Source: Prorocentrum cordatum | Taxonomy: Eukaryota; Sar; Dinophyceae; Prorocentrales; Prorocentraceae | Reading direction: 5' to 3' | Assembly: GCA_963575745.1 (NCBI GenBank) | Contig: CAUYUJ010020560.1 | Location: 346,001-410,000, forward strand | DNA: 64,000 bases | Shown: in pieces, positions 28,140 to 38,829 of the stretch | Layout: every line of letters begins with the position of its first letter | Numbering within the stretch: position 1 is the stretch's first letter | Position numbers and translations under genes: made by a program | The notes under the pieces: model-generated | Told to the model about the DNA's origin: nothing | Databases searched by the model: none | What the model saw: the letters and a program-made list of their open reading frames with translations, nothing else

Positions 28140-28650
28140 GGTTTAGGCCTCATTTTGGCCTCCTGGGGGGGGGGGGGAGCATAATTGAAGGGGCCCCCAC
28201 TCATTGACCGATCTCCTCCGAGATGGCCCCAAGAAGCGCCCGGGAGGCCCCGGGAGGTCCCAGCGCGGCCCCAAGATGGCCCCACGAGGCCCCCAAGATG
28301 CCCCCAGGAGGCCCCCAAGAAACCCTGAGCGGCGCCAAGGCCCACCCCCGAGGCACCCAAGACCCCAAAGAGCCACCCAGGATCGCCAAGAGGCCACCAA
28401 GAATCGCCCCATAGAGGCCACCAAGAATCGCCCCATAGATGCTCCAAGAGGCTCCGAGAGGCATCCAAGAGACCTCTGGTCCTTGTGATTGCCCTCCTCC
28501 TCCTCCTCCTCCTCCTGTTGTTCCTTCCTGATCCTGCTACTTCTCCTCTCTGCGTCCTCCTCCTCCGCCTCCTCCTCATCCTATCCATCATCCTCCTTCC
28601 CGCTCCCTCATCCATCCATCCATCCATCCACCTCCTCCTTCTCATCCTTC
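28140..28650. repeat. CCAAGAGGCC repeats and CTC/CATC microsatellites
   Basis: An 11-G run at 28167, then CCCAAGATGGCCCC/GAGGCCACCAAGAATCGCCCC units (the last occurs twice in tandem, 28390-28435), then (CTC)n at 28495-28590 and (CATC)n at 28610-28632. It is inserted within, or expanded in, the copia-like region. Confidence 0.75.
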
Positions 28651-28699
28651 ACTCCTTTGCGCGGTTTGGCCGTCCTACTTCCCTGATCACCTCAACTCG

Positions 28700-29432
28700 C
28701 CCGGGCGTCGTTTCTGGATGGGCTGGTGGGGACGCGCGAAGCGTCTAGTATTTGAACCACTTCCGAAGGCGAGAAATGACATCGACAAACCTATATCAAA
28801 TACCGCCTCCCAACCAATCATATGTTTCAGTGACAACGAGGCCCAGGGCGCCCATCAAGAGCCCCGCGCATGTTGCACGAGCACGACGCAGTGTGCCAGA
28901 AGATGGCGAGCGAAGCCATGCTCTTTGAAAGCTGTCAGAAGACGTCTACGCCAGCCTGGAGGGCCCGTAACGAGTCAACAAACTTCTGCCAGCAGCTCAA
29001 TCACCGGCAACTCGTCGGGGCCCTCGCCAGGAATACCGCCCGCAGGGGCTCCCCGCCGATTTCGGGGCCCTCGAGCGAAAGCCGATTTGGCGTCTCCTGC
29101 CCAAGCTTTCGCCTTGATAGAGGACAGACACTGCAGTGCCAGGTGCGCCCGGCGTTGAAAGCGCAGGCAAGTTGCGACTCAGCGCTGCGATGCCGGTGCC
29201 GTGAAATCCTTGAAAATCTATCGCGGCTTAGCGTCGTAATTCTTTTGGGCGGCAAAAGCATTAAGCCTGTTGTAGTAATGCGTTCCTTGATCATTCCATT
29301 GGTCGCGCCATCAAGATGGACTCGCACGTTGTGGAAATTTGCGGCATATCTCGGCAAAAACCGCGCCTCGGCGGACATGCGCTGCTTTTTCCCCGCCAGG
29401 TCCAGCGGCGCATGCCCTCGCCCATTCTTCAT
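28700..29432 (-). pseudogene. Reverse-transcriptase remnant of Ty1/copia-like element
   Basis: On the minus strand, about 28985-28860 gives GWRRLLTAFKEHGFARHLLAHCV, the usual AP..W...L...L...GF......C(V/L) segment of copia RT. The following frame gives MGALGLVVTETYDWLGGGI and ISRLRKWFKY, which aligns with the G.LGVHVDDLL.GG catalytic block and the next R.RF.FG. The VDD Asp pair is lost and several frame changes are needed. The upstream part (29432-29001) is an open frame without clear motifs. Dead enzyme remnant. Confidence 0.55.
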
Positions 29433-29449
29433 GACGGCTGCTGGTAGGT

Positions 29450-30060
29450 CTCAGAAACCACTGTCTAAGGTGATCAGGTAACCGTTGCAGATAATATCAT
29501 CCCCTGCCAGTTTTTTCGCGACGACGAACGCCCTCGAGGCGTCGAGGCAGGCTGCTCGGATGGGTAGGCTGTGCGCGTGCCTTAGATCGGGAGTCTTGCG
29601 AGCTGCCGACAAATCGTGCTACCTGAACGTTCTGCCCGCTGTCCAAGCAGCAAGTCATCAGTTCGTCTGCGGAATCCGCAGATGGAAAAAAAGGGGGGCA
29701 CAATCGCATTCGGTGCCAGGGTAGGTATGATGATGCACTAGCGGGCCAAGGCATCCCTGAGCCTCGGGCCGTAGCACAGGAGGTTCCCCCTGGCGACCCT
29801 GCCGCGGAAGGCTGTCTCGACCCTGGCTCGCTCTGCGGTTCGGCAGAACAGGCAGTGTCTGAACGAGGTCGAAATTGTCGATCGTCGCTCTGGGGTGCTG
29901 CGCGTGCCAGTCCAGGCTCGCCGTAACTTTCCGTCATTGGTAGTGACTCTGTTTTTTTCTGGCGGTGGCGGCTGTGGTTCCTGATCGGCATCGATGTTGG
30001 AGTCGTCGGGGATTTCATCGGCGTCGGCGACGGCCGCTTCAGGGTGGAGTAGAAGCTCGT
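29450..30060 (-). other. Linker between integrase and RT remnants
   Basis: The minus-strand frame is open through much of this but is Ser/Pro/Arg-rich with no motif. In copia-like elements this is the variable region between integrase and RT. Confidence 0.45.
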
Positions 30061-30099
30061 CTCCAGGGAGCTAGGATTTAATTTCCTGGCGGCGTCGTC

Positions 30100-30520
30100 A
30101 TAGCGACGAGCTCCACGAGCGCGCCCGACATCAATATTGAGGTCATGAAGGTAGCGATTGACGATCTCGATGCCTCTGCTCTCGCCTTGGGTGGCACTAT
30201 GCAATTGTTCGTTAGACACACGCCACAGTGCCCCAAGCGTGTTAATCCAAGCCACACCAGCTGCAGGTATAATGATCGCACCAAGCCCATGCCACTTTCC
30301 CGAACCAACTCGCCCCTGTCCCGAAACAAACACGAATTGACCTTCCGCGAAAAAATTGTATAAAATGCCTAGCACGGAGGACTCGGAATAGTCGGATTCG
30401 GCTGTCCATGGCAGTCCAAGCTTTCATAGCGGCTCGGCGTGGCTCTTCCGCTGTGGAAAATTGCACGGGATCGGTAGACAAGTGTTCGGGATCGATAGGA
30501 TCATCGGAGAGCAAAGTCAC
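30100..30520 (-). pseudogene. Integrase C-terminal region remnant
   Basis: The minus-strand frame from 30520 gives RRAAMKAWTAMDSRIRLFRVLRARH; the frame 30375-30130 gives FAEGQFVFVSGQGR, GKWHGLGAIII, GALWRVSNEQLHSAT and GIEIVNRYLHDL. The order G..V(F/W)V...G...KW.GPG, then LWRV..EQ, then EIVNRYL is typical of the post-core part of dinoflagellate copia-like polyproteins. One frameshift separates the two pieces. Confidence 0.7.
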
Positions 30521-30644
30521 TGGTCGAGGTTATGTAAAGTCGACAACCGTTGCATAAATGCGAAACCGCTCCGAATCTGGTGGCGGTTCCGAAAACAGCA
30601 ACGCAACTCCACCATAGCATGCCATGCGGCTGGAGCACCCCGAG

Positions 30645-31418
30645 CTACCCGATTAACGGGTCAAAGGAGATGTCGTCCCCATTGTTTTTTCCAGCACGTT
30701 CCGTTCGATCGTTTTGCCGTGGAGAGCGGGCAGCAGCAGGGGAAAGGCACGCACCGTCGTTTTGCATGTCATCGGCAAACATGTCCTGAAACTCCGTTCC
30801 AGGATCAAGTGCGACAACCGCGGGCATGCCAAACGCACGGGCCAATGTGCGCACAAATGCTTGCCATACTACATGCGCTGACCCACCTGCCCCCTCCTGT
30901 CCAACCACTCACGAAAGTTGCCCCATCCTATGTCATTGATCAAATAATACGGCGCAGCATCGCGCGGGCACTTGCCCTCGACCAAACCAATGCGAACAGC
31001 ATGGTTGAAACGAGAAAGCGTGGGGGCAGCAGTAGGACGACGAGCGCATGGTCGTTTGTGCGCGTCGCATTCGTCGCACTTAGAAGTTTGTCAGTATGCA
31101 ACGCGCTACATCAGGTCTAGCACTGCCCCGTCGCAGTAGCCGGGCGAAGTCTCGATTCCCAGGATGACCAAAATTGTCATGGGCAAGTTTAAGGTCGGCC
31201 AGCTGGTCGGCAGGAGGTGCCAAGACTGGCCGAGCAGGTGCTTCATCATCGCTATCCGGTTCGGCGCGGGGATCGCCAAAAAGAATGCATCCAGGCCTAT
31301 CTTTCCAGGAGCTGCTACGAAAGGAGGACTGTGGCTGGCACTTCACTGAGAGTGCCTGTTTGATCTGCTTCGCGTGCGTGGTCCTCATCGAGCTCCGAAG
31401 ATGAAGTGTGGGCCCCAT
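30645..31418 (-). pseudogene. Integrase of copia-like element, inactivated
   Basis: Minus-strand pieces in order. The frame 31418-31081 holds LKLAHDNFGHPGNRDFARLL (the two zinc His of the HHCC finger). A neighbouring frame supplies KCDECDAHKRP (the two Cys), RPTAAPTLSRFNHAV and IGLVEG. The frame 30908-30645 holds FGMPAVVALDPGTEFQ and ARSPRQNDRTERAGK, which carry the second Asp and the Glu of the D,D-35-E site. The first catalytic Asp, expected in xxDLV, is Gly in IGLVEG. Two frameshifts and this substitution make it inactive. The enzyme would have joined element cDNA to chromosomal DNA. Confidence 0.8.
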
Positions 31419-31580
31419 CTGTGGCCTGCCACAATCTCAGTCGCCATTCTCCGATGCTCGCCTCGGCGGCTTCGACCGAACCCTGTGGTGTGCCGGACTG
31501 AACCTCGAGGCGCAGCCATATGTTTCCCCCATGGAACGCGATTCTTTACGTTCGCCATTCGGGGGGGAGGGGGGGGGGGG

Positions 31581-32476
31581 GCGCGACGTAACGCGCCCCT
31601 CCGCCGCGCGGCTCCGGCACCACAGCCGCGCCCGCGCGCGCGACGCGACGAGCGTCGAGCGGCGACGACGACGCGAGCCGCATGTAGATGGCGATCTGCC
31701 CCACTGCGCCTGCGTGCACCACGGCGCCCGCGAACGCCGCAGCGCGCGCGTGCACCGCGGCGCCTGCGCACATCGCGCCAACCGTTGGTATCTGTGGAAT
31801 CCACAAGCGCTCTATTTTGTCATAACGATTCCTTCCGAAATTCTACATGCAGCAATGGTGCGGTGTTGCGCGCGGTTGTCGCGGTGCGCGCAAGCGCACG
31901 CAGGCGTTGTGGCGTGCACTGGCGCTGCGCTGCACGCGGCCGATGTGGTGCGCGCAGGCGCCGTGGTGCGCGCACGCGAGAGCAGTTGTGCCCGCGCGCG
32001 CGGTTGCACAAACTGACGCTGTGTTGCGCGCGGCTGCCGCGGTGCACATGCGCGGCGCGGTGCACGCAGGCGCCGCGGTGCACGCAGGCACTGAGGCGTA
32101 CGCAGGACAAGAAATACAAATCGCCAGCTACATGCTGGCGCCACCCGTCCTCCGTCATTCCTAGGTACTCCCAGGCGCCGCGGGCGGGAAGCGCGACGTC
32201 GTCGACCCCCTCCACCCCCCCATATGATCGCCGCCATCGGCCCGGGATTAAAAAACTGGCCCCAGCCGCGCCAGCGCGCGCGACGACGATGGCCGACGCG
32301 CCGCGAGCCACAAGCCGCGAGCGACGACGACGACAACGACGACAGCGACGACGACGACGACGACCTGCGGACAAACCTCCGATGCGGATTCCTACGCAGA
32401 CGCCCACGCTGATCCCAATGCGCGCGGCGGCAGCGTCCGGAGCGCACTGGGGGGGGAGGGGGGGCGTTGCGTCGCG
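31581..32476. mobile_element. Long foldback element, short form, inserted in copia-like element
   Basis: Left end GCGCGACGTAACGCGCCCC (31581-31599) is mirrored by GGGGCGTTGCGTCGCG at 32461-32476, and both sides abut G-runs. Inside, an array of GCACCACGGCGCC-type units (31690-31790) is followed by a short spacer with TCTGTGGAATCC and GCGCTCTATTTTGTC, then the array inverted (31850-32100). Next come CGCCAGCTACATG, GTCCTCCGTCATTCCTAGG, a GCCGCCATCGGCCCGG block and a (GAC)n run. The same parts in the same order occur at 59772-61446. It sits between the gag and integrase remnants. Confidence 0.8.
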
Positions 32477-32746
32477 AGGGGGGGGGGGGGGGCGGGGGCC
32501 GCGACGCCCGCCGCGCCCCAAGCAATCAAGGAACGGGCTCTTGCTGGACCAGCCAGGCGTGCATTGGTGGCATCCGGAGAAATGAATTGCCCAACCGTGC
32601 TGAGACACGTACTCTGGGGGCAGATGCATGCCAGCAGCGCGTCGGCGAATATCGCGCTGGTAGCGGCCCTGCGGTGCACAAGAGCGCGGCCAGCCCATGC
32701 ATTGACCGAGGCACGGACAGAAGACGGTCCAGACCAAGCATCTTGA

Positions 32747-32772
32747 GAAAAAAAAAAAAAAGAAAAAAAAAC
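32747..32772. repeat. A-run
   Basis: A14 G A9 with few interruptions (plus strand). On the minus strand it is a T-run within the decayed gag-protease region. Confidence 0.8.
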
Positions 32773-32819
32773 TTCGGCAATACCGTCTAAGTAGACAACC
32801 TCCACCATCCGCTCGTTGG

Positions 32820-33212
32820 TCAAATCATCTGCAGACGGGAAACCGACGCACTCGGCTGGATTGCAGAGGGCGTCGCGGGGTTTCCGATGCACTCGGACAT
32901 GCGCCCTGCGACCATTAAAAACAGATTTTGCCCGCGAATCCACCGGGCGTCCCGCTCCTCCACGACCGTCTCGAAACCGCCCCCGTCCACGATGTTCTCG
33001 CGCATCCCGCGCTCGGCCGCGCGCGTGGGCAAGTGTCGGAGTTGTTGATGCGATACTGGGTCGCCCAACTCGTGAGTCTTCATGCGCCACTCGCTGTGCT
33101 GGAAGACCATCTCGTAGATCTGCTTGAAAGCGCAGCCCGCAAATCTCCCGAGCGTCGCTCGTTCCACGTGGTCTGGGGCGCCCGCGCTGATGAATCCGTC
33201 GATCGGGGGCAT
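32820..33212 (-). pseudogene. Gag/protease-region remnant of copia-like element
   Basis: 130-codon open frame with GRFAGCAFKQIYEMVFQHSEW near the middle. This resembles a short 'GK..G.tf..i...p.yv.W' module present between the zinc knuckle and integrase in many dinoflagellate copia-like polyproteins. No aspartic-protease D-T/S-G was found. Assignment rests on position and one motif. Confidence 0.4.
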
Positions 33213-33454
33213 CGTCCAGCGCGTGTGGCACTAGTCGCGCGTCCACCACAAGGTCTCATTGTTGCCCCGATGGCGCATGGCCTTCTCGGGGCGCGCACGC
33301 GCGGCCTGGTCGTTCTTCTCGGCGCCAGAGCCGTCGGAATCCAGCCTCCTGTCCACCGCGAACCACTCCCCACTACTGATTTTCAGAACTCGGGAGAAAG
33401 ATCGCGGGTCGCGAGGCCGTTGCGTGGACGATGCCACGAACGTCGTGCATATCA

Positions 33455-34430
33455 TCATCCGCTTAGGGGTCCTGCGTGCAAGCCGCCGAAGCCTGCTGTT
33501 CGCTCGCGTCCACTAACACGCCCCTCTGGCTCGCTCGCGCAGTCTCGAGCCCAGCGCCCCATCTTCCCACATCGGGCACGTATCGAAAGACCCGTCAACT
33601 TAGTTTCGGTCCTCCGCTTCGGTCGGGCATGTCCAGAGCGTTTCCCAAGCCGTTTGCCACGTTGGATCACTTTTGGGCTTTCCGTTCGGGGGGTGCTGTT
33701 TGAGCTGCCTCATCCAAGCTTCCGCTTGTGTAAATACTGCCGCGCCTGGCTGTAATTCGCATAGGTGGCGACGGCCTCATCCTCTTCTAGGACCGCGCCG
33801 CCGGGCAAGTCCCCAACTACGAAGAGTGCATCGTCGTTGCCCATGCATTTGATGGCCTCAGTCATGTTCTCGTCTTCCTCACAGGACTCGGGCAACGTAA
33901 GCAAATACTGCTGCAGAATTACTACGCGGGGCGTCGTCGCGATCTGATTCCCGATCCTCGCATCCGCCATCACCCCCCTGATCCCCGACAACATGCGAAG
34001 AGGAACTCATGTCAAATCAAAGTCGTATGATCCATCTGTCCAACGCCCAACCGCATCCCACGCAGCGACGTTGAGCTTGGATTCTCCCAGAAACACGTAC
34101 CTTTTCAAGTCTCCTGGCAGCGCCACGCGCTTCTCGAGTTCTCGGAAAAGCACGCGCTTACGCGCGATATGATTAACCAGGGATTAACGTTCCTTGCGCT
34201 TGTTGTCGTCTGAGTAGAACATCTTCTCAAAAGCCTTCGGCCTCCTGCGCTCTTGGTCTTCGGGAAAAGCATCCCTGATATGTTTCGCCGCAACCTGCCC
34301 GCCGTCCTTTGAAGACAGCTGGTCATCGGTGAATTCGTGAATGGTGATCTTGCGGTCGTCTTTGGCATAGCGATAGATGAAATACCCGCGCTGTGTTTCC
34401 AGAGCTCTGGTAGTAAAGAGCCACATATGT
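33455..34430 (-). pseudogene. Gag remnant of copia-like element
   Basis: Minus-strand frames in order: 34426-34184 (RALETQRGYFIYRYAKDDRK, HIRDAFPEDQERRRPKAFE); a shifted frame with a WTDGSYDFD piece at about 34050; 33994-33710 (VILQQYLLTLPESCEEDEN, ANYSQARQYLHKRKLG); and 33670-33455 with ARCGKMGRWARDC. The last is a CCHC zinc knuckle in which the first Cys and the His have become Arg. The region would have coded the particle-forming, RNA-binding protein of the retroelement. Several frameshifts; dead. Confidence 0.6.
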
Positions 34431-35043
34431 AGCTCCTTTTATATAGAAATGGTCTGGATGAGTATCCGGATCTTGTCCATCCCAGGTGGGATGTAGATCG
34501 TTTGGTATCTTCCGGGCCTCTGATTGTTCACGAAATCATCCCCCGTTAGCGATCAGAAGATCTGGTGGTGGTATCACCCCAATACAATAGGTCGGAGCAA
34601 GAGGGGTAGAAAGGCATAGCCTGTCTTCATAGACGCGTGTTCAACCGATCTGGTGCAACCGGCGAGCCACGTCCCCGCGCAATCCAATCAGATGAGGATT
34701 GTTGCGTATTGGGCTGTGTTGCCGTCCTGGGCTGTGAGACCAGCGGGCCTAGTCCTGTTCTGACCAGCCCACATTGTCATCACCTTCCCATGGAAGGTAC
34801 TTTCGTCCTCCAGCTCTTGCCCAAGGATCCCGATCTGGTTGTAACCGAGGATTAATTTGACATTAATCCTCAGCGTCGTCTGGGGAATCCGTGGCGGCGC
34901 TCGGTGCAATGGGGTAAAGAGCGGGAAGAACGGGATAATATTATAGAGTATGTCGCCCGAGACTCGAATCACAAGGAAGTCGTCCTGACTCCCCTCGTGG
35001 ATCTCAACCACAAGCTCCGCTACCACTGTGGATTGTCCGGGAA
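34431..35043. other. Leader region of copia-like element, unassigned
   Basis: Between the gag remnant and the candidate 5' LTR. No motif. A tRNA-complementary primer-binding site was not recognised. Confidence 0.4.
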
Positions 35044-35250
35044 TGAGTGTATGGACACACAGAGACACGAGGTGCAAATAGGGAGGCCCGTGCTAGAAGA
35101 GAGCACGCTCTCTTTGCTTTGACGGAGGCGTGGGCGCGTCCGTCACCGGCGCGCCATGATAACTCAAAGGGTCCTTGAAAGCCGATGTGGCGGCGCACGA
35201 GGGAATACAGAGAGAGGCGCAGGAGGTGGATAGGCTGACAAGGGCCTGAA
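35044..35250 (-). repeat. Candidate 5' LTR of the copia-like element
   Basis: Direct repeat partner of 22400-22625 (see there). It lies upstream of gag in the element's orientation. The spacing between the two copies is about 12.6 kb. Confidence 0.45.
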
Positions 35251-35689
35251 AACCATAAGCGAACACCACTTGATGACACGCGGGCGAATAATATTGCGGG
35301 AAAGAGGGGCTGAATCCCAAGTCTCTCCAGGGGGCATGTTTCATCCCGAATCGTTTCCTCAAAGTACCAGGGCCTGGGACCTTCATGGGAGGGCTCTCGA
35401 GAAAACTTATAGCTCAACACCTAGAGCGATGTTCGGAAGGCGCGCATTTTACGCACCTACACCGATCCTGGCAAGGCCGACGCTGGGCCCAGGATCGGTG
35501 GGCATGGACACCAGCCCTTGGCCCAAATGCAAACATAGCGTTGGAGATTATTTTTAGCTTTCGGCGAGAAGCGGGGTTATGCGGTGGGTGCGGTGGGGTG
35601 GAGGTGCGGCGGATCACCGAACTTTTTCGCTTCGGTCAGCACCACGTATGCCGCGCGTATACCCTGCAATTGCGGATAAGAGTGAGGGG

Positions 35690-35906
35690 GCGGGCGCGGG
35701 GTGGTTCGCGGGTGGGTCGCGGGTGGGTCGCGGGGTGGGTCGTGGGTGGGTCGCGGGTGGGTAGCGCGGGTGGGTCGCGGGGTGGGTCGCGGGTGGGTCG
35801 CGGGTGGGTCGCGCGGGTGGGTCGCGGGGTGGGTCGCAGGTGGGTCGCGGGGTGGGTCGCGGGGGGGTCGCGCGCGGGTGGGTCGCGGGAGGGTCGCGGA
35901 GCGGGG
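35690..35906 (+). repeat. GGTGGGTCGCGGG tandem array
   Basis: Units of GGTGGGTCGC(G)GG with 9-14 base steps and a few GCGC or GTA variants. Frames read Gly/Val/Arg/Trp repeats. No gene. Confidence 0.95.
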
Positions 35907-36118
35907 GGGGGGGGACGACGCAACAAAATAACAACAAGACTCCTCGCCGTGGATCCCCACTTCAGCCACGCACCCAGGGACAGTGAATGACCGTTCGGGC
36001 CCCCTCACTCTGACTAGCACTGCGTGCCCCCTTGAGACCTGCGCAACGGACCGGGGTCAGCGCCAGACCCTTGGAAAAACAGTCCAGAGGGCGGAGCCCG
36101 TGCGCTCAGCGGGAGGAT

Positions 36119-36181
36119 TAAAGATGCTCCTCGATGGCCCTCGCCGACAACAAAATGCCCACGCCCGAACGAGAGCGATGG
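36119..36181 (+). mobile_element. FB-2 element, right-hand fragment
   Basis: AAGATGCTCCTCGATGGCCC then TCGCCGA and GAGCGATGGG, matching the right half of the FB-2 copies at 17965 and 40606. Confidence 0.65.
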
Positions 36182-36229
36182 GTCTATGGGGCCGGGTCTA
36201 TGGGTCTATGGGGCGGCATCGGCACTTAC

Positions 36230-36405
36230 CAGGAGGAGGAGGAGGAGGAGGAGGGGAAGGAGGAGGAGGAGGAGGAGGAGGAGGAGGAGGAGGATGAGGA
36301 TGAGGATGAGGAGGAGGAGGAGGAGGAGGAGGAGGAGGGGGGGGAAGAGGAGGAGGAGGAGGAGGAGGAGGAGGGAGGAGGAGGAGGAGGAGGAGGAGTC
36401 CCTGG
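36230..36405. repeat. GAG tract
   Basis: A purine-only (GAG)n tract with a few GAT and GGG interruptions. Confidence 0.97.
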
Positions 36406-36584
36406 CGGCGCCTCGAGGCCGCCCGCACGAGGGCGACGAGGGCGGCAAAGACACCCCGGCGGCTCGCACGACGGCGAGGCGGCCGGCCTCGCATCGCGCG
36501 GGGCCCGTCCGGGCCCACCTCGAGAGGCCGCCCCGCTGGGGCCCCGTGGCTGTTCAAGCTACAGTCAACCCGCAGAGCAAGGAT

Positions 36585-36870
36585 TTACGTCGGATCAACG
36601 TCGGATCCACGTCGGATCTACGTCGGATCTACGTCGGATTTACGTCCGTTACGTCGGATCCACGTCGGATCTACGTCGGATCCAAGTCGGATCTACGTCG
36701 GATCCACGTCGGATTTACGTCCGTTACGTCGGATCCACGTCGGATCTACGTCGGATCCACGTCGGATTTACGCCGGTTACGTCGGATCTACGTCGGATCT
36801 GCGTCGGATCGACGTCGGATCGACGTCGGATCCACGTCCGCTACGTCGGGTCCACGTCGGATTTACGTCC
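36585..36870 (+). repeat. TACGTCGGATC satellite
   Basis: About two dozen CGTCGGAT units with a basic step of 12 bases (TACGTCGGATCC/ACGTCGGATTT) and higher-order groups ending CGTCCGTTACGTCGG. The motif returns at 37130-37160 and 37405-37490. Confidence 0.95.
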
Positions 36871-37418
36871 CGCTGGGGCCAGGTGGCTGTTCGAGCTACA
36901 GCCAACCCGCAGAGTAAGGATGCGCGATAAGGATGCAAGGCCCTTGGGCGCCCACTTCGAAGCGCTTCGAGCGGGGCGCGGCCAACGAGAGTGTCCAAGG
37001 ATGGACCCAGGAAGCAAGGATGCAAGGATGCACGGAAGCAGGTGGCTCTTCGAGCTAGTCATCGAAGGGTCGTTTCGAGTCTTATGAGGAAAATCCTGGA
37101 GGCCTCGCGCGGCAACTTGAGACCTGATTTCCGTCGGATCCACGTCGGATTTACGTCCCGCTGGGGCCAGGTGGCTGTTCGAGCTACAGCCAACCCGCAG
37201 AGTAAGGATGCGCGATAAGGATGCAAGGCCCTTGGGCGCCCACTTCGAAGCGCTTCGAGCGGGGCGCGGCCAACGAGAGTGTCCAAGGATGGACCCAGGA
37301 AGCAAGGATGCAAGGATGCAAGGAAGCAGGTGGCTCTTCGAGCTAGTCATCGAGGGGTCGTTTCGAGTCTTGTGAGGAAACTCCTGGAGGCCTTGCGCGG
37401 CAACTTGAGACCCGATTT
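36855..37418 (+). repeat. 282-bp tandem duplication
   Basis: Positions about 36855-37136 and 37137-37418 are copies at an offset of 282 with only a few differences (for example a CACGG/CAAGG change and an AAAATCC/AAACTCC change). The join lies in the CGTCGGAT repeats, which probably mediated it. Confidence 0.9.
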
Positions 37419-37499
37419 ACGTCGGATCCACGTCGGATTTACGTCGGGTTCACGTCGGATTACGTCGGGTTTGCGTCGGATTTACTCCGGAACATTGCC

Positions 37500-38056
37500 G
37501 CGCGAGCGTCGACCCATAGATTACGGAACTGACAAATGGACCAGATCATACTACTATGAAGCGCCGCGCGAGGCCTCCAGGATTTTCCTCGTAACGAGTC
37601 ATGACTCGGTGGCAACTCATGGGAGCCTCCCACACCGCGTTGTCGGCTCTTGCGAATCGAGGCCAATCGACGCTAAAGCTGCGCTATCTCACCGACTCCC
37701 AGAAGCTAACCGAAGCTGGTCGGTGCTGAAGACGGAATATTAAGAGGGCACACCAGGCTCCCATGAGGGAACGGTTATTTCGAATCGCTAGACCAAGACG
37801 AGAATTGTCGGAAATTGGAGCATATACATTACCAAGGGCGGGCGGTTTTTTAATTCCAGGACTTTTTGAGGGTTGGGGACGGCATCGGGGTGGTGTGGTG
37901 TATACTTGTTTCCCCGTTTTCCGGGGGAAACAACAAAGAATGTACACACCATAATCCCGTATACACCAGGATCCGCTTTCCTGTGCGAGATTCAGTGTGA
38001 GGCCAGGCACAGGCGTCGGTGTTTAGAGTTCGGTTCCCTAAACTGCACGAACACAA
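37500..38056. other. Unassigned
   Basis: No gene or family repeat recognised. Two GGTGTATAC / TGTACAC echoes lie at about 37898-37945. Confidence 0.4.
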
Positions 38057-38190
38057 TCTCTCAGAGCTCCGCGCGGACTTCGTGAGTCGGCGCTGGACTC
38101 CCCTCCCCAGCGCGCGGGACGGGCGGCCGCTGGAGGCGCCTGCGGGGGGGGGGGCCCGCGCTGGTCCAGGAAGTGAGCGCGGACCTCCTC
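38057..38190. mobile_element. FB-1 foldback element, copy 1
   Basis: Left arm TCAGAGCTCCGCGCGGACTT; right arm reverse complement GAGGAGGTCCGCGCTCACTT; GC-rich centre with GGAGGCGCC. Member of the FB-1 family (see 56866-57000). It directly abuts element A. Confidence 0.75.
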
Positions 38191-38366
38191 GGCTACACGC
38201 AAGAGTGACCCTGGGTAAGAGTGACCTTTGCTGCGCGGCTTTTTTGGGGCCGCGAGGAGACCAAACCTGGGCGCGCAAGCCGCTGCTACCGCTTCGTTTT
38301 CAGCCATCTGAGGACCCATCTGTGCCCGCACCAAAGGTCACTCCGGCGAAAGGTCACTCTTACGTC
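38191..38366. mobile_element. Element A, inverted repeat with doubled AAGAGTGACC ends
   Basis: Left end ACGCAAGAGTGACCCTGGG followed by TAAGAGTGACCTTTG; the reverse complement of the right end is ACGTAAGAGTGACCTTTCGC then GGAGTGACCTTTGGTG. About 170 bp. The same element, interrupted, is at 40781-41130. Confidence 0.85.
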
Positions 38367-38649
38367 TTGTCGAACCTCCGTTGAGCAGGGGCCGACCGTC
38401 CCATGATTCCTATAGGCCTACCACGAAGTGTTCTTCGAACCCCCGCACAATGTTCTAAACACAACAACCATTTTCTCAGAACGTAAGCCCCCCGTGTTGA
38501 AGCCGGGCAGTCTTAACAAACAGTGTTCCGAGAACAGCTCGTGCAGGCCACATAAGGTTCCTAGAACATCCTCCTCGTGGGCCTATAGGCCGGCCGGGGC
38601 GCGCCGCCGCTGCTCGAAAGAACTGGGCGCGGGCCTCAAATACTTAACG

Positions 38650-38822
38650 GGCGAGGAACGGTATAACATATATGTTTTTCGCTGTCGGGGGCGCCTGTCC
38701 CTGGGCGGCTGGAAAGTTTATACCCTTACCTTGGCACCGTAGGGGTATAAGCTTTCCAGCCGCCCAGGGACAGGCGCCCCCGACAGCGAAGAAGTTTACT
38801 TTTATACCGTTCTTCGCTCGCT
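38650..38822. mobile_element. Strong foldback with 39-bp perfect arms
   Basis: Positions 38678-38716 and 38752-38790 are exact reverse complements (39 bp). The pairing extends outward imperfectly to the GGCGAGGAACGGTATA / TATACCGTTCTTCGC ends (38650 and 38822) and inward to a short loop near 38730-38740. It is a single copy in this window. The near-perfect match suggests recent origin or selection. Confidence 0.9.
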
Positions 38823-38829
38823 GGAATCA

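Noticed and set aside
29001-29432. Independent gene upstream of the RT remnant
   Set aside because: It is open on the minus strand but has no motif, and it lies exactly where the RT N-terminal part is expected; treated as part of the decayed element.
33610-33640. Another SQ element end (GGTCGGGCATGTCC)
   Set aside because: Only 14 bases match and no partner arm lies within 300 bases; likely chance.
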